DNA of 37,246 nt, taken from Paenibacillus sp. PAMC 26794 (GTDB lineage: Bacteria > Bacillota > Bacilli > Paenibacillales > Paenibacillaceae). Under the pieces are notes generated by a model. That model did not search any database, was not told where the DNA came from, and saw only the letters and a program-made list of their open reading frames with translations. The DNA is taken from NCBI RefSeq assembly GCF_000316035.1, contig NZ_ANHX01000014.1, positions 1-37,246 on the forward strand, written 5' to 3'. Of the stretch, positions 17,639-29,245 are shown in pieces (positions within the stretch are counted from its first letter, which is position 1; the number at the start of each line of letters is the position of its first letter). Position numbers and translations under genes: made by a program.

Positions 17639-18367
17639 CTAGAGCACCTTTTCCAGGAAACTGATCGTCCGCTCATTCTTCGGATTTCCAAATATCTCTT
17701 CTGGGGTGCCCTGCTCGACAATATAACCACCGTCCATGAAGATCACGCGATCAGCTACTTCACGGGCAAAACCCATCTCATGGGTAACGATCATCATCGT
17801 CATGCCTTCGCTCGCGAGGTCCTTCATAACACCAAGGACTTCTCCTACCATCTCAGGGTCGAGCGCCGAGGTCGGTTCATCAAATAACATAACATCCGGA
17901 TTCATAGCAAGCGCACGAGCGATAGCTACACGTTGTTTTTGTCCACCAGACAGTTGTGTTGGGAAGCTATCTGCTTTATCAGACAAACCCACTCGCTCAA
18001 GTAATTGAAGTGCTGTATCACGCGCCTGCTGTGCATTTAATATTCCGAGTTCTCTTGGCGCAAACATGATGTTCTTAAGTACACTAAAATGAGGAAACAA
18101 GTTAAAATGTTGAAATACCATGCCAATATTTTCGCGAGCTTTGTTCAGGTTCGTTTTAGGGTCATTCAGATCCTGATCATCCACAATAACCCGGCCTGCC
18201 GTAATCACATCTAATTGGTTGATGCAGCGCAAGAAGGTACTTTTTCCTGAACCGGAAGGCCCGATGACACAGACAACTTCTCCTTCGTTGACCGCCACAT
18301 CTATTCCCTTCAGAACCTGATTCGAGCCGAAACTTTTCTTCAAACCTTCAACTTTTATTTTAGCCAC
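17639..18367 (-). CDS. glnQ: Polar amino-acid ABC transporter ATPase, GlnQ type
   Basis: ABC ATPase of 242 residues powering amino-acid import. It shows Walker [11 protein letters not shown]-loop [10 protein letters not shown], signature LSGGQKQR, Walker [15 protein letters not shown] and the H-loop in IVTHEMGFA, the last motifs being typical of the polar amino-acid (GlnQ/HisP) subfamily. The start overlaps the end of the binding protein-permease gene by 8 bases, indicating one operon. The substrate is probably glutamine or a related amino acid but cannot be settled from sequence alone; the symbol refers to the subfamily. Confidence 0.92.
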   Translation of the reverse strand: MAKIKVEGLKKSFGSNQVLKGIDVAVNEGEVVCVIGPSGSGKSTFLRCINQLDVITAGRVIVDDQDLNDPKTNLNKARENIGMVFQHFNLFPHFSVLKNIMFAPRELGILNAQQARDTALQLLERVGLSDKADSFPTQLSGGQKQRVAIARALAMNPDVMLFDEPTSALDPEMVGEVLGVMKDLASEGMTMMIVTHEMGFAREVADRVIFMDGGYIVEQGTPEEIFGNPKNERTISFLEKVL

Positions 18368-19805
18368 GACGAACCTTCACCTCCAGATAATCAGCAATTT
18401 TGGTCAATGTGATGATGACAATCAGGTACATAACCGCAACCGTTAACCAAATGTCAAAAGAGGAGAACGTTCTTGCAATAACAATTTTACCCGATTGTGT
18501 CAACTCTACGAGACCAATAACGGATAAGATTGACGTATCCTTCAACGTGATAACCATCTGGTTAATGAAGGACGGAATCATAACCCGCACTGCCTGCGGA
18601 ATAACGATCTTTATCATCGCTTTGCGATAAGGAATGCCCAATGAACGGGCAGCTTCCATCTGACCACGATCAATCGATTGAATCCCGCCTCGGATAATCT
18701 CGGTTACGTACGCCCCTGCATTCAGACTAAGTGTCAGAATAGCCGCCAGGAACAATGGCATCGTGAAGCCCATCGCCTGTGGAATCCCGAAATAGATAAA
18801 GAATGCCAGGACAATCAGCGGAATACCGCGGAAGATATCCACAAATACGGTGGCAACAACTCGAAGGAATTTGTTCTGTCCCACCTTCATGAATCCGAAA
18901 ATCAGACCGATGATAAACGCGAAGAACAGGGATACAATCGTGTATAAAAGTGTTTTTCCCAGACCTTTAAAAAGTGCAGGAAGAGATTTCTGTATTAACT
19001 CCCAACGCCCCAGATTTGCGACTTGGGAATTCTCTCCAACATATTCTTCGATAATGCGCTTGTACTCACCGTTTGCTTTGATATTCACAAGACCAGCATT
19101 GAACATCTCCAGAAGTTCCTGATTTTTACCCTTACTTACCGCAAATCCGTAGGAAGCCCCGTCTTCTTTGGCGGTAACGATTTTCAAACCATTATTCTGC
19201 TTTACCCCATATCTTAGAACGGGTTCATCTTCAAAACAGGCCACCGAATTACCAGTCTTTACATCATCATACATTTGATATGATTCATCGAATGGAACAA
19301 TGGTAAAGCCATATTTTGAGGCGATGGACTCAGCAAAGCTGTACCCTTCTGTTCCCGTTTTTACAGCGACCTTTTTACCACGAAGATCTTCGTAACTTTT
19401 AATGGTATCATTATTGGAACTAATCCCCATAACAACGCCTGAATCATAATATGGCTCTGAAAAATCAAATTTTGCTTTTCGCTCATCCGTAATACTCATC
19501 CCTGCGATCACACCATCGACTTGATTCGCCTCAAGTGCCTGCACAGCTGCGTTAAATCCCAGAGATTTAATTTGATAATTAAAATTTTGATCTTTGGCGA
19601 TGGCATCCAGCAAATCCATATCGATACCAACAAAATCACCATTCTCATCTTCATATTCAAATGGAGCAAATGTGACATCCGTTCCGATAACATAGGTTTT
19701 ACCGGAATCGGACGCTGCAGCAGCGTTCCCTACCCATCCTGATAGACCGCTCACCAGGAGCAGCATCAGTGAAAGTATAAAAAATGAGATCTTCGTTGTT
19801 TTCAT
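18360..19805 (-). CDS. Amino-acid ABC transporter fused substrate-binding protein and permease
   Basis: Membrane protein of about 481 residues. After a signal segment (6-30) a type II periplasmic-binding domain begins with [26 protein letters not shown] and runs to about residue 260. A permease domain of about five helices follows, with the EAA loop [28 protein letters not shown] near residues 395-425. Fusion of receptor and channel resembles GlnP of lactic acid bacteria. The ATG at 19805 is chosen because GGGGAGG lies just upstream; the frame extends to 19895 without a better start. It forms an operon with the overlapping ATPase gene. Confidence 0.92.
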   Translation of the reverse strand: MKTTKISFFILSLMLLLVSGLSGWVGNAAAASDSGKTYVIGTDVTFAPFEYEDENGDFVGIDMDLLDAIAKDQNFNYQIKSLGFNAAVQALEANQVDGVIAGMSITDERKAKFDFSEPYYDSGVVMGISSNNDTIKSYEDLRGKKVAVKTGTEGYSFAESIASKYGFTIVPFDESYQMYDDVKTGNSVACFEDEPVLRYGVKQNNGLKIVTAKEDGASYGFAVSKGKNQELLEMFNAGLVNIKANGEYKRIIEEYVGENSQVANLGRWELIQKSLPALFKGLGKTLLYTIVSLFFAFIIGLIFGFMKVGQNKFLRVVATVFVDIFRGIPLIVLAFFIYFGIPQAMGFTMPLFLAAILTLSLNAGAYVTEIIRGGIQSIDRGQMEAARSLGIPYRKAMIKIVIPQAVRVMIPSFINQMVITLKDTSILSVIGLVELTQSGKIVIARTFSSFDIWLTVAVMYLIVIITLTKIADYLEVKVRRG

Positions 19806-19895
19806 GTGTCCTCCCCGTCTCGGTATTGTCCGAATAATCATTATTTTCTTTGGAATCGGTATTACGGTTATGCTTTTTGTCGATCTTCTGCCCAT

Positions 19896-19930
19896 TTGAT
19901 TGTTATTATTTACTGTATATTAACAATCAA
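19896..19930. promoter_or_regulatory. Inverted repeat upstream of the amino-acid ABC operon
   Basis: Two perfect 10-base arms, TTGATTGTTA and TAACAATCAA, separated by 15 AT-rich bases, lie 90 to 125 bases before the transporter start. The arms could be two half-sites of a dimeric regulator overlapping the promoter. The remaining 170 bases to the terminator at 20098 are AT-rich and hold only a weak 6-bp stem at 20000-20016 (CTTACC/GGTAAG). Confidence 0.5.
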
Positions 19931-20097
19931 TGCTTTGCCTTTCCACTTGCAACATTTTCCTTCATCATTTTTTTCCAACCAGTAAAAGTCCTTTTAATAC
20001 TTACCCTTTAGGTAAGCTTCGCGAAACCCAATATTACATTTTGAATCTGAAAAAAGATACATTTACTTTAAAACGTATTATTTAAAATTTAAAACTC

Positions 20098-20126
20098 AAA
20101 AAAAGCCGCGATTTCCGCGACTTTTT
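20098..20126 (-). terminator. Terminator of the serine hydrolase gene
   Basis: Minus-strand hairpin AGTCGCGG-AAA-TCGCGGCT (with G-U pairs) flanked by A and T runs, 24 bases after the hydrolase stop codon. Confidence 0.78.
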
Positions 20127-20149
20127 GTTGTACAGTTTTTTATAATCTA

Positions 20150-22270
<2,121 letters not shown>

Positions 22271-22369
22271 CTATGGATTAGGAATCTCTGTGTTAGTACT
22301 CCCGTAGTGTAACCGAAGAAGATGAACTGTCTGTGGCTTGAATATGAATCGAGTATGAACCAAGCAGGA

Positions 22370-22387
22370 CCAACCCAAATAGGTTGG
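22370..22387. promoter_or_regulatory. Inverted repeat upstream of the MocR gene
   Basis: CCAACC-CAAATA-GGTTGG lies between the divergent serine hydrolase and MocR genes, 36 bases before the MocR -35 box. It may be a MocR or other regulator site; TTGGA half-sites also occur upstream of yggS. Confidence 0.4.
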
Positions 22388-22422
22388 ACACACGGTAAAA
22401 ATCGCTTTAGTCCAGCTTTGTT

Positions 22423-22451
22423 TTGTTTGCAAACTAAACTTTTGCTATAAT
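22423..22451 (+). promoter_or_regulatory. Promoter of the MocR gene
   Basis: TTGTTT and a perfect TATAAT are separated by 17 bases, about 90 bases before the MocR start. This is a good sigma-A promoter pointing to the MocR gene. Confidence 0.6.
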
Positions 22452-22540
22452 GGTATATCAACCAATGGAGTGCCAATAACATGGCTAAGTACATGAATAA
22501 ATGCAATCCATAATTCAGCATGAGTAATGGAGTTGAAGCA

Positions 22541-23971
22541 ATGCTAAAAGTTAATCGGAATGACCAACGCCCGATCTGGCAGCAACTTTTGGATCAAGCG
22601 ATTCATAATATCACAACCGGGAAATGGCAACCAGGCGAATTGCTGCTTCCATCACGTGAACTTGCTCAATTAATTGGTGTTTCACGCTCAACCATACAGA
22701 TTGTGTACGAGGAATTATTCAGCCGAGGGTATACGGTAACATCCCGACGAGCCGGAACAAGAGTTAGTGATTGGACATATGCACCTCGTTCATCAGAAGA
22801 CGTTACGATGCAAGGGCCTATTCCTCCCGAACTGCCTACACTAAACGAATCGATTGGTCATCTGCATAGTTGGTTTGGCAATAGAGACAATCGCAAAATA
22901 GAAATTGATTTTAATCCCCACGAGCCTTATCTGGATGAAAGTTTCACAAAAGCGTGGAGGCAATCTTTTTTACAAGCTTCCACTGAACCTAATCTGGATA
23001 TATGGGCTTATGGCGATGCCAGAGGGTTACTGGCGTTAAGAGAACAGATTCAGCGTTATTTGTCACTTGAACGAGGCATTCATATCGATGTTGATCAAGT
23101 CTTGTTAACCTCAGGTGCACAACATAGCATTGATTTAATTGCCCAGGCACTTTTAAGTGAGGGAGACACAGTTTCCGTAGAAGATCCCGGCTTCCCTGCC
23201 GCTTGGATGGCGATGAAATACCGCCGGATGCAAGTCCATCCCGTTCCGGTTGATGAGTATGGATTATGTGTAGATCATATTCACCCACAGACGAAACTCG
23301 TATTTGTCACACCTTCTCATCAATGCGCCGTTGGTGTTATTATGTCGGAGCCACGCAGGCAACAATTGATGCACTCGGCAGCTCATCATCGATATTGGAT
23401 TGTTGAGGATGACTACGATAGCGAATTTAGGTACCGTGGAGATCCGCTTCCAACTATATTTAGTCAGCAACCTCAGAATACGCTTTATATGATGAGTTTT
23501 TCCAAAATGGTTGCACCTGGCATTCGACTATCCGCTATCATCGGCCCCAAAATAGCCATCGATCGCCTTACTCAAGTTCATGAATTAACCTATCGTCATC
23601 TGCCGATTATGGAACAATTAACGCTAACTCATTTTATTGAACGTGGTCATTTTATGCGCCATATGAGAAGAGTTCGGAACATATATCGACACAGACACGA
23701 AGTCATGACCAAAGCCATTGTTGCTTCAGGGCTAGGCTCACGATTTACATTAAGTGGTGTGGAAACGGGATTACATATGCTTCTAGAATCTGAAACGTCA
23801 TTTGACGAAGAAGCGCTGACAAATGCTGCCCTTGATCAAGGTGTGCGTGTGTATCCGCTTAGTAGATATTGCTTGGAGAGTCATCGAAAAGGATGGATAT
23901 TAGGTTTTGCGAAAGTGGATGAGGAGCAGATTGAGGAAGGCATACAACGACTTGCAAAGATTGTATTATGA
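22541..23971 (+). CDS. MocR family regulator: GntR HTH fused to aminotransferase-like PLP domain
   Basis: PLP-binding transcription factor of about 476 residues. A winged helix of GntR type (about 8-75: LLPSRELAQLIGVSRSTIQIVYEEL) is fused to a fold-type I aminotransferase domain (about 110-475). The Schiff-base Lys is Lys322 in MMSFSKMVAPG, and the Asp of the cofactor site lies in VEDDYDSEFRY. The ATG at 22541 has GGAG 8 bases upstream; an earlier ATG at 22520 has none. MocR proteins of PdxR and GabR type sense PLP or amines and usually control neighbouring genes. Candidates here are the divergent serine hydrolase, the downstream NAD(P)-binding gene, and the convergent yggS-benE-glyA operon. 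Confidence 0.92.
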   Translation: MLKVNRNDQRPIWQQLLDQAIHNITTGKWQPGELLLPSRELAQLIGVSRSTIQIVYEELFSRGYTVTSRRAGTRVSDWTYAPRSSEDVTMQGPIPPELPTLNESIGHLHSWFGNRDNRKIEIDFNPHEPYLDESFTKAWRQSFLQASTEPNLDIWAYGDARGLLALREQIQRYLSLERGIHIDVDQVLLTSGAQHSIDLIAQALLSEGDTVSVEDPGFPAAWMAMKYRRMQVHPVPVDEYGLCVDHIHPQTKLVFVTPSHQCAVGVIMSEPRRQQLMHSAAHHRYWIVEDDYDSEFRYRGDPLPTIFSQQPQNTLYMMSFSKMVAPGIRLSAIIGPKIAIDRLTQVHELTYRHLPIMEQLTLTHFIERGHFMRHMRRVRNIYRHRHEVMTKAIVASGLGSRFTLSGVETGLHMLLESETSFDEEALTNAALDQGVRVYPLSRYCLESHRKGWILGFAKVDEEQIEEGIQRLAKIVL

Positions 23972-24016
23972 TGGAGAACATGCTCTCCAATCGGATTCGA
24001 AAGGATGTTTTTTGTG

Positions 24017-24637
24017 ATGAAAATTTTAGTGTTAGGAGCCACCGGACGGGTTGGAAGTCATTTCGTCTCTAATGCCCTACGTTCCAATCATCATGTAACT
24101 GCACTGGTTAGAAGCGCGGAAAAGGTACAAATCAGCGATGACAATTTCGTTCTGCATCAAGGAAACGCTTTAGTCAAAGAGGATATTCATCACGCCATAC
24201 AGGGTGTGGATCTCGTTGTTAGTTCCTTAAGTACCGATGGAACGACTACATTATCGCAATCCATGGGACATATTGTTGAGGCTATGGCTCAGGAGCGTAT
24301 CAAAAGAATCATTACCATTGGTACAGCAGGAATATTGGAAAGTCGAACGGATCCTGGCTTGCTTCGTTTTCAATCCCCTGAGTCCAAACGTAAGTCCACG
24401 CGAGCAGCTGAAGAGCATCTGGAGATGTACAACATTCTCAAAGCTTCAGAGTTAGAATGGACCATCGTGTGTCCTACCTACTTATATGATGGAGAATCTC
24501 TCGGTAAGTACCGGGTTGAGCGCGACTACTTGCCTGACGGTGGAACTTCTATATCTGTAATCGATACTGCGGAGTTTGCTTATCAGCAATTAATGTCTGA
24601 TGAGTATGTACAATCTCGTGTAGGTATAGCCTACTAG
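24017..24637 (+). CDS. NAD(P)-binding Rossmann protein, atypical short-chain dehydrogenase (NmrA/YwnB-like)
   Basis: Protein of about 206 residues with the N-terminal dinucleotide-binding motif KILVLGATGRVGSHF, an acidic-to-basic second strand (LVRSAEK, which suggests NADP), and the strand IKRIITIGTAG. The catalytic Tyr-x-x-x-Lys of classical dehydrogenases is not obvious, so a reductase or sensor role is possible. The ATG at 24017 (or GTG at 24014) is preferred because AAAGG lies at working distance; an ATG at 24005 overlaps it. It starts 45 bases after the MocR gene and is probably co-transcribed with it. Confidence 0.88.
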   Translation: MKILVLGATGRVGSHFVSNALRSNHHVTALVRSAEKVQISDDNFVLHQGNALVKEDIHHAIQGVDLVVSSLSTDGTTTLSQSMGHIVEAMAQERIKRIITIGTAGILESRTDPGLLRFQSPESKRKSTRAAEEHLEMYNILKASELEWTIVCPTYLYDGESLGKYRVERDYLPDGGTSISVIDTAEFAYQQLMSDEYVQSRVGIAY

Positions 24638-24673
24638 GGCTGTCTTAAGTTTCAATATAAACAAGCAAAATAC

Positions 24674-24713
24674 GAGCCTGCAATTGTTATCTATTAGGAA
24701 CAATTGCAGGCTC
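24674..24713. terminator. Bidirectional terminator between MocR unit and glyA operon
   Basis: Perfect 15-bp stem GAGCCTGCAATTGTT / AACAATTGCAGGCTC with a 10-base loop between convergent genes. T-rich bases follow on both strands. Confidence 0.82.
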
Positions 24714-24733
24714 TATTTGTGTCTGCTGTTGAG

Positions 24734-25978
24734 CTATTTAAGCCCTTCATATAGAGGAAATTGCAAAGTGATTTCACGGACACTACTTAATATTTGATTT
24801 TTGACATCCGAGTTCTTTGGATTTTTGAAAGCAAGTCCTATCAGCTGAGCAATTTCTTTCATTTCCCTGGCTCCAAGTCCTCTTGAAGTCATAGCCGGAG
24901 TTCCAAAACGAATACCGCTTGTAACCAAAGGACTTGCCGTATCGTGAGGGATTACATTTTTATTCGCCGTAATCCCTACTTCATCCAGTAAAGCTTCGGC
25001 TTCTTTGCCTGTAAGGCCCATAGTTCGTAAGTCAACCAACACGATATGATTATCTGTTCCTCCCGATACAAGGGTGAGTCCTTCATTCATTAAAGTTTCT
25101 GCCAATACGTTGGCGTTATTCAGAACACCTTCAATATATGTTGTGAACTCGGATTGCAATGCCTCACCTAATGCCACCGCCTTTCCTGCAATGACATGCA
25201 TGAATGGCCCGCCCTGAGTCCCTGGGAATACAGCTTTGTCGATCGCCTTTGCCCAGGAGTCCCGGCACAAAATGGCTCCCCCTCGTGGTCCTCGTAAGGT
25301 CTTGTGCGTGGTGGTTGAAACAAAATGGGCATGTGGTACCGGGTTAGGATGTAAACCTGCCGCAACAATTCCTGCTATATGCGCCATATCTACAAAGAAA
25401 AGAGCTCCCACGTCGGCGGCAATCTGGGCAAATAATTCAAACTCAATGGTCCGCGGGTATGCACTTCCACCTGCAACAATCATGCGTGGACGATATTTAT
25501 AAGCAAGTTTACGTACTTCGTCAAAGTCAATGCGGCCCGTCTGTGCATCGACACCATATGGAACAAAATTGTAAAACCTACCTGAAAAATTAACAGTACT
25601 TCCGTGTGTTAGATGACCACCTTGGGATAGATTCATGCCAAGTATTGTGTCCCCAATCTCAACCGAGGCAAAATATACTGCCATGTTGGCCTGAGAACCG
25701 GAGTGAGGCTGCACATTCGCATGTTCAGCGCCAAAAAGTGCTTTAAGGCGGCTATTTGCTATCTCTTCGACTGTATCGACATGCTCACACCCGCCATAAT
25801 ATCTTCGGGCAGGATACCCCTCCGCATATTTATTGGTCAATACCGAACCTGTTGCTTCCATCACAGCTTGACTTACAAAATTCTCTGATGCAATCAGTTC
25901 TATCGTATCCCGCTGCCTTCCAAGCTCTTGCTGGACAGCCTTTCCTATTACTTTATCTTGCTTCTCCAAATGTTTCAT
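24734..25978 (-). CDS. glyA: Serine hydroxymethyltransferase
   Basis: PLP-dependent SHMT of 414 residues, converting serine plus tetrahydrofolate to glycine and methylene-THF. The length equals Bacillus enzymes. Visible motifs are [10 protein letters not shown], the tetrahydrofolate/substrate loop [32 protein letters not shown] and the cofactor Lys226 in [14 protein letters not shown]. The ATG at 25978 is chosen because GAGG lies 9 bases upstream; the reading frame extends to 26020, but this extension contains the ribosome binding site. It is the last gene of the yggS-benE-glyA operon. The usual single glyA of Bacillales sits in a different context, so this may be a second copy (inference). 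Confidence 0.95.
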   Translation of the reverse strand: MKHLEKQDKVIGKAVQQELGRQRDTIELIASENFVSQAVMEATGSVLTNKYAEGYPARRYYGGCEHVDTVEEIANSRLKALFGAEHANVQPHSGSQANMAVYFASVEIGDTILGMNLSQGGHLTHGSTVNFSGRFYNFVPYGVDAQTGRIDFDEVRKLAYKYRPRMIVAGGSAYPRTIEFELFAQIAADVGALFFVDMAHIAGIVAAGLHPNPVPHAHFVSTTTHKTLRGPRGGAILCRDSWAKAIDKAVFPGTQGGPFMHVIAGKAVALGEALQSEFTTYIEGVLNNANVLAETLMNEGLTLVSGGTDNHIVLVDLRTMGLTGKEAEALLDEVGITANKNVIPHDTASPLVTSGIRFGTPAMTSRGLGAREMKEIAQLIGLAFKNPKNSDVKNQILSSVREITLQFPLYEGLK

Positions 25979-26003
25979 GAACATCTTCCTCTCAATATTA
26001 AGG

Positions 26004-27209
26004 TTATCTATTCGTTCCAAGTTGTTTTTTGGGAAATTTACTATTCATCAGTAGATGTGCCATCATTCCTGCAAACAGTCCCCAAAATGCTCCACCAACA
26101 CCAAGTAAAGTCACATTCGCTGCTGTCGCCAAAAACGTAATCAATGCAGTTTCACGTCCCTTAGGGTCCGTTAATGCATTGGCAAGACTGCCACCGATCG
26201 TTCCAAGTAAGGCCAATCCCGCTAATGTTGCAATAAAGGTAGCAGGAAGAATCAAAAACAGAGCAGCCAATGTTACGCCAAAAATGCCGACAAAAATATA
26301 AAAAACACCACAAGCAATACCTGCAATATAACGTTTGGTTGAATCCTCATGTGCATCCTTTCCTGTACAAATCGCTGCTGTAATAGCTGCCACATTAAAA
26401 GCATGTGATCCGAATGGGGCTGCAAGAAGCGAACCCAAACCTGTTACGGCCAAAATAGGATTGGCACTTGTCTTGAATCCATCATTACGCAGAACAAGCA
26501 TTCCGGGCATATACTGCCCTGTCAAGGTAATAATGAACAGTGGTAGCGCAACGCCAAGTAAAGCATTTAACGAAAATGCTGGAACCACAAATACAGGCGA
26601 TGCTACAGCCAATTGGATTGTACTGAAGTCTGTTTTCCCCATGCATATCAAATAAATCAAACCGATTGCCAATATGCCAACAATGGCGTAACGGGAAGTA
26701 AACCTTCTTAGCACGATATAGCCTGCAAACAGTACAATCACAAGCAAAGGATCTACCTTCGCCCCTCCAAAGGCCGAAATACCAAACTGTAGTAAAATAC
26801 CGGCTAACAATCCGGAAGCGATGCCTGGGGGAATAAGTCGAACGAAACGTTCAAACATGCCTGACAAACCTAAAATAATAAATCCGACTGCTGAAATCAT
26901 GTAAGCGCCAATAGCTTCTGGATAAGGGGTTACCGCTAATGCTGAAACGAGAAACGCCACACCCGGTGTAGACCAGGCTGTAATAATCGGTTCCTTGTAT
27001 CGATAACTGAGCCAAATCCCCGTTACTCCTACCCCAATCGAGATGGACCAAATCCAGGAAGCCGTCATTTCCGGGCTTAGACCAGCGACTTTGGCTGCTT
27101 GAAAAACAAGAATAAAGGTGCCCCCGTAATTAACAATAACGGATATTAAAGCGGCTATGATCGGCGATATCAGATCGCGACCACGTAACGAAGGGGATGC
27201 TGTCTTCAT
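26004..27209 (-). CDS. BenE/YdcO family membrane transporter
   Basis: Integral membrane transporter of about 401 residues with 11-12 hydrophobic helices. It resembles the benzoate/H+ symporter BenE and E. coli Ydc[19 protein letters not shown] first helices ([20 protein letters not shown]), [11 protein letters not shown] and the helix pair [22 protein letters not shown]. The benzoate annotation is often unsupported outside aromatic catabolism operons; here no benzoate genes are near. Its position between yggS and glyA suggests a substrate linked to vitamin B6 or one-carbon/amino-acid metabolism (inference). The ATG at 27209 has GAGGT 10 bases upstream; yggS ends 19 bases earlier and glyA starts 25 bases later. 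Confidence 0.9.
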   Translation of the reverse strand: MKTASPSLRGRDLISPIIAALISVIVNYGGTFILVFQAAKVAGLSPEMTASWIWSISIGVGVTGIWLSYRYKEPIITAWSTPGVAFLVSALAVTPYPEAIGAYMISAVGFIILGLSGMFERFVRLIPPGIASGLLAGILLQFGISAFGGAKVDPLLVIVLFAGYIVLRRFTSRYAIVGILAIGLIYLICMGKTDFSTIQLAVASPVFVVPAFSLNALLGVALPLFIITLTGQYMPGMLVLRNDGFKTSANPILAVTGLGSLLAAPFGSHAFNVAAITAAICTGKDAHEDSTKRYIAGIACGVFYIFVGIFGVTLAALFLILPATFIATLAGLALLGTIGGSLANALTDPKGRETALITFLATAANVTLLGVGGAFWGLFAGMMAHLLMNSKFPKKQLGTNR

Positions 27210-27228
27210 ATTTAACACTACCTCTCAC

Positions 27229-27972
27229 TTAATCATCGATGCGTGTGTTTTCATTCCAGTAATACTCGTCCGGTAAGTAGCGTTGACCAAATACACTTGT
27301 CCCTACACGGATCATTGTAGCTCCTTCTTCAATGGCGACTTGGAAGTCAGCAGACATACCCATCGATAAAATATCCATTTCTACGCGTGGAATATTTTTC
27401 TCTTTAATCTGTGTACGGATCTGGTTTAACAATCGAAAACAATGTCGTGTTTCTTCGTTTGTCGCATTCAGTTTTCCAATGGTCATTAAACCTTTCACGT
27501 TTAATGTCTCGAATTGAGACAACTGTTCTACAAGCTCGACGGCTGTTTCTGGAGAGGCACCAAATTTACTTTCTTCGTAGGACGTATTAATTTGCACAAG
27601 AATGTCTAAGGTCTTATTCTCTTTGAGAAGCTGGTTATGTAACGCTTGACCCAGTTTCAGACGATCTACGGAATGGATGAGAGTAACATATTTAACAACG
27701 TCCTTTACTTTATTTGTTTGCAGATGTCCGATAAAATGCCATTCCACCTGCTTGCTTTGTTCCATGAGTGGGAATTTGTCTCGGAGTTCTTGAGCTTTGT
27801 TCTCTCCAAACAGGACCTCACCTGCTTGAATAGCTATTTGTAATTTCTCTAGCGGTACCGTTTTGGTCGCGAGCAACAACTTGATGTCCTCTATGTTGCG
27901 ACCTGAAGCCTGGCAGGCCAATGCCATTTGCTGTCTTACAGCTTGAAGATTTTCTTCTACTAGATGTTTCAT
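27229..27972 (-). CDS. YggS family PLP homeostasis protein
   Basis: PLP-binding protein of about 247 residues (YggS/YlmE/PROSC family) without known enzymatic activity. The cofactor Lys37 lies in LLATKTVP, followed by FGENKAQEL, WHFIGHLQTNKV, and MSADFQVAIEEGATMIRVG, all diagnostic. Family members bind and buffer PLP and their loss disturbs B6 and amino-acid metabolism. The ATG at 27972 is chosen because AAGGTGG lies 5 bases upstream; a GTG at 27981 overlaps it. It is the first gene of an operon with benE and glyA, not in the common sepF/divIVA cell-division context, and so may be a second copy. Confidence 0.93.
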   Translation of the reverse strand: MKHLVEENLQAVRQQMALACQASGRNIEDIKLLLATKTVPLEKLQIAIQAGEVLFGENKAQELRDKFPLMEQSKQVEWHFIGHLQTNKVKDVVKYVTLIHSVDRLKLGQALHNQLLKENKTLDILVQINTSYEESKFGASPETAVELVEQLSQFETLNVKGLMTIGKLNATNEETRHCFRLLNQIRTQIKEKNIPRVEMDILSMGMSADFQVAIEEGATMIRVGTSVFGQRYLPDEYYWNENTRIDD

Positions 27973-28061
27973 GTCAGCCACCTTCTTTCTATTCCGAACA
28001 GGAATGAATCAATGAGATTAGCTCCTCCTTATGTTGTGAAGACTGTGTAGAACGTCATGCT

Positions 28062-28067
28062 AGTATA
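28062..28067 (-). promoter_or_regulatory. Probable -10 box of the yggS-benE-glyA operon
   Basis: TATACT on the minus strand lies about 90 bases before yggS. No recognisable -35 hexamer occurs 16-18 bases upstream; instead a palindrome covers that position, which fits an activator-dependent promoter. Confidence 0.5.
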
Positions 28068-28079
28068 GCAACGCATGGA

Positions 28080-28123
28080 TTGGATATACATATCCAAAAA
28101 TGCTATTTTGGAGCAGTCCAAAA
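28080..28123. promoter_or_regulatory. Two adjacent palindromes upstream of yggS
   Basis: A perfect 18-bp palindrome TTGGATATACATATCCAA (28080-28097) is followed 8 bases later by TTTTGGA-GCAG-TCCAAAA (28106-28123). Both share the half-site TTGGA/TCCAA. Relative to the -10 box at 28062 they cover about -25 to -42 and -51 to -68, a typical arrangement for a dimeric regulator. The MocR protein encoded 4 kb away is a candidate. Apart from these sites, the 327-base gap 27973-28298 holds only the -10 box and the ribose operon terminator. Confidence 0.6.
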
Positions 28124-28221
28124 AGACAAAGTGGACATTAATTCAATTGGGGCACCTTTAATATGCTTTTAAAAAGTCAATAATCTGATTGATATGATAT
28201 CCGCACGCTTCTTCTGAAATG

Positions 28222-28247
28222 AAAAAAAGCCGCTAATTTAGCGGCTT
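28222..28247 (-). terminator. Terminator of the ribose operon
   Basis: Minus-strand hairpin AAGCCGCTA-AAT-TAGCGGCTT followed by seven T, 50 bases after rbsB. Confidence 0.85.
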
Positions 28248-28298
28248 GGTTTAGTCCTATGTTCATGTCCAAAACGAAGATACATGTTTTATGATGAT

Positions 28299-29231
28299 TT
28301 ACTCATTCACATTTTCCTTGGTTACCAGCTTCAATTCAGCCGGAATGGATTTCTCTATTTGCTTGCCACTGAGCACATCCAGAGCAGCTTGCAGTGCCAG
28401 TTGGCCAATCAGTACTGGTTGCTGAGCGACTGTTGCCGTCAATTTCCCATCCTGAATGGATTTGATTGCATCATCATTGCCATCGAATCCGATGACCGGA
28501 ATGTCTTTACCTGAGCTTTGAATCGCTTCAATCGCACCCAGTGCCATCTCATCATTATGGGCAAATACTGCCTGCACGTCAGGATTACCCTGAAGCAGAT
28601 TCTCCATGACATTTAATCCTTTGGACCGATCGAAATCAGCAGATTGTTTAGAAACCACATCAAGTTGCTTGTCAGCCACTTCATGGAAACCTTTACCCCG
28701 TTCTCTTGTTGCGGAAGCGCCAGGTACACCCTCAAGTTCAATGACTTTTGCTCCCTCACCCAGTTGTTCCACAAAATATTCAGCTGCCATGCGTCCACCT
28801 TTAACGTTATCAGATGCCACTAGTGCCGCCACTTCGCCTTTATCTGCGGAGCGATCCAGCGTGATTACAGGAATGCCCACACTATTAGCGGATTGAACCG
28901 CTGTGGAGATCGCTGCAGAGTCCGCAGGGTTAATTAGCAGTGCACTAACGCCTTGCTGAATGAGATCATCCACATCATTGGTTTGTTTGGCCGAATCGTT
29001 CTGCGCATCCACCACGATGACTTGTATTCCCTGTTTTTTGGCTTCAGCCATTACCCCGTCCTTCAGTGATACAAAGAATGGATTGTTCAGTGTAGATATC
29101 GACAAACCTATTTTCTTCTGTCCGTTACTTTTGTTTGGGTTAGGTTTCGCCCATTCCGGTGGCTCCAGAGAGCACCCGGCCAGAACGATGATCATCAGCA
29201 TACTTATGAGTGTTACAGTCCACTTTTTCAT
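28299..29231 (-). CDS. rbsB: Ribose ABC transporter substrate-binding lipoprotein
   Basis: Extracellular ribose-binding protein of 310 residues. The lipobox IVLAGC places the anchoring Cys at residue 20. The mature protein has the type I binding fold with KIGLSISTLNNPFFVSLKDG, DAQNDSAKQ, INPADSAAI, TLDRSAD and HNDEMALGAIEAIQ, matching RbsB. It is the last gene of rbsRKDACB, 14 bases after rbsC. The protein delivers ribose to the RbsC channel. Confidence 0.95.
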   Translation of the reverse strand: MKKWTVTLISMLMIIVLAGCSLEPPEWAKPNPNKSNGQKKIGLSISTLNNPFFVSLKDGVMAEAKKQGIQVIVVDAQNDSAKQTNDVDDLIQQGVSALLINPADSAAISTAVQSANSVGIPVITLDRSADKGEVAALVASDNVKGGRMAAEYFVEQLGEGAKVIELEGVPGASATRERGKGFHEVADKQLDVVSKQSADFDRSKGLNVMENLLQGNPDVQAVFAHNDEMALGAIEAIQSSGKDIPVIGFDGNDDAIKSIQDGKLTATVAQQPVLIGQLALQAALDVLSGKQIEKSIPAELKLVTKENVNE

Positions 29232-29245
29232 ATTCGCTTCTCTCC

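Noticed and set aside
20000..20016. CTTACC/GGTAAG stem that resembles half of the TetR operator at 13282
   Set aside because: It has a 5-base gap and only 6 bp arms, without the flanking TATA arms of the real palindrome, so the resemblance is probably accidental.
26004..27209. Assignment of the transporter as a benzoate importer
   Set aside because: The family name comes from BenE, but no aromatic-degradation gene is near and the operon partners concern PLP, so I kept only the family name.
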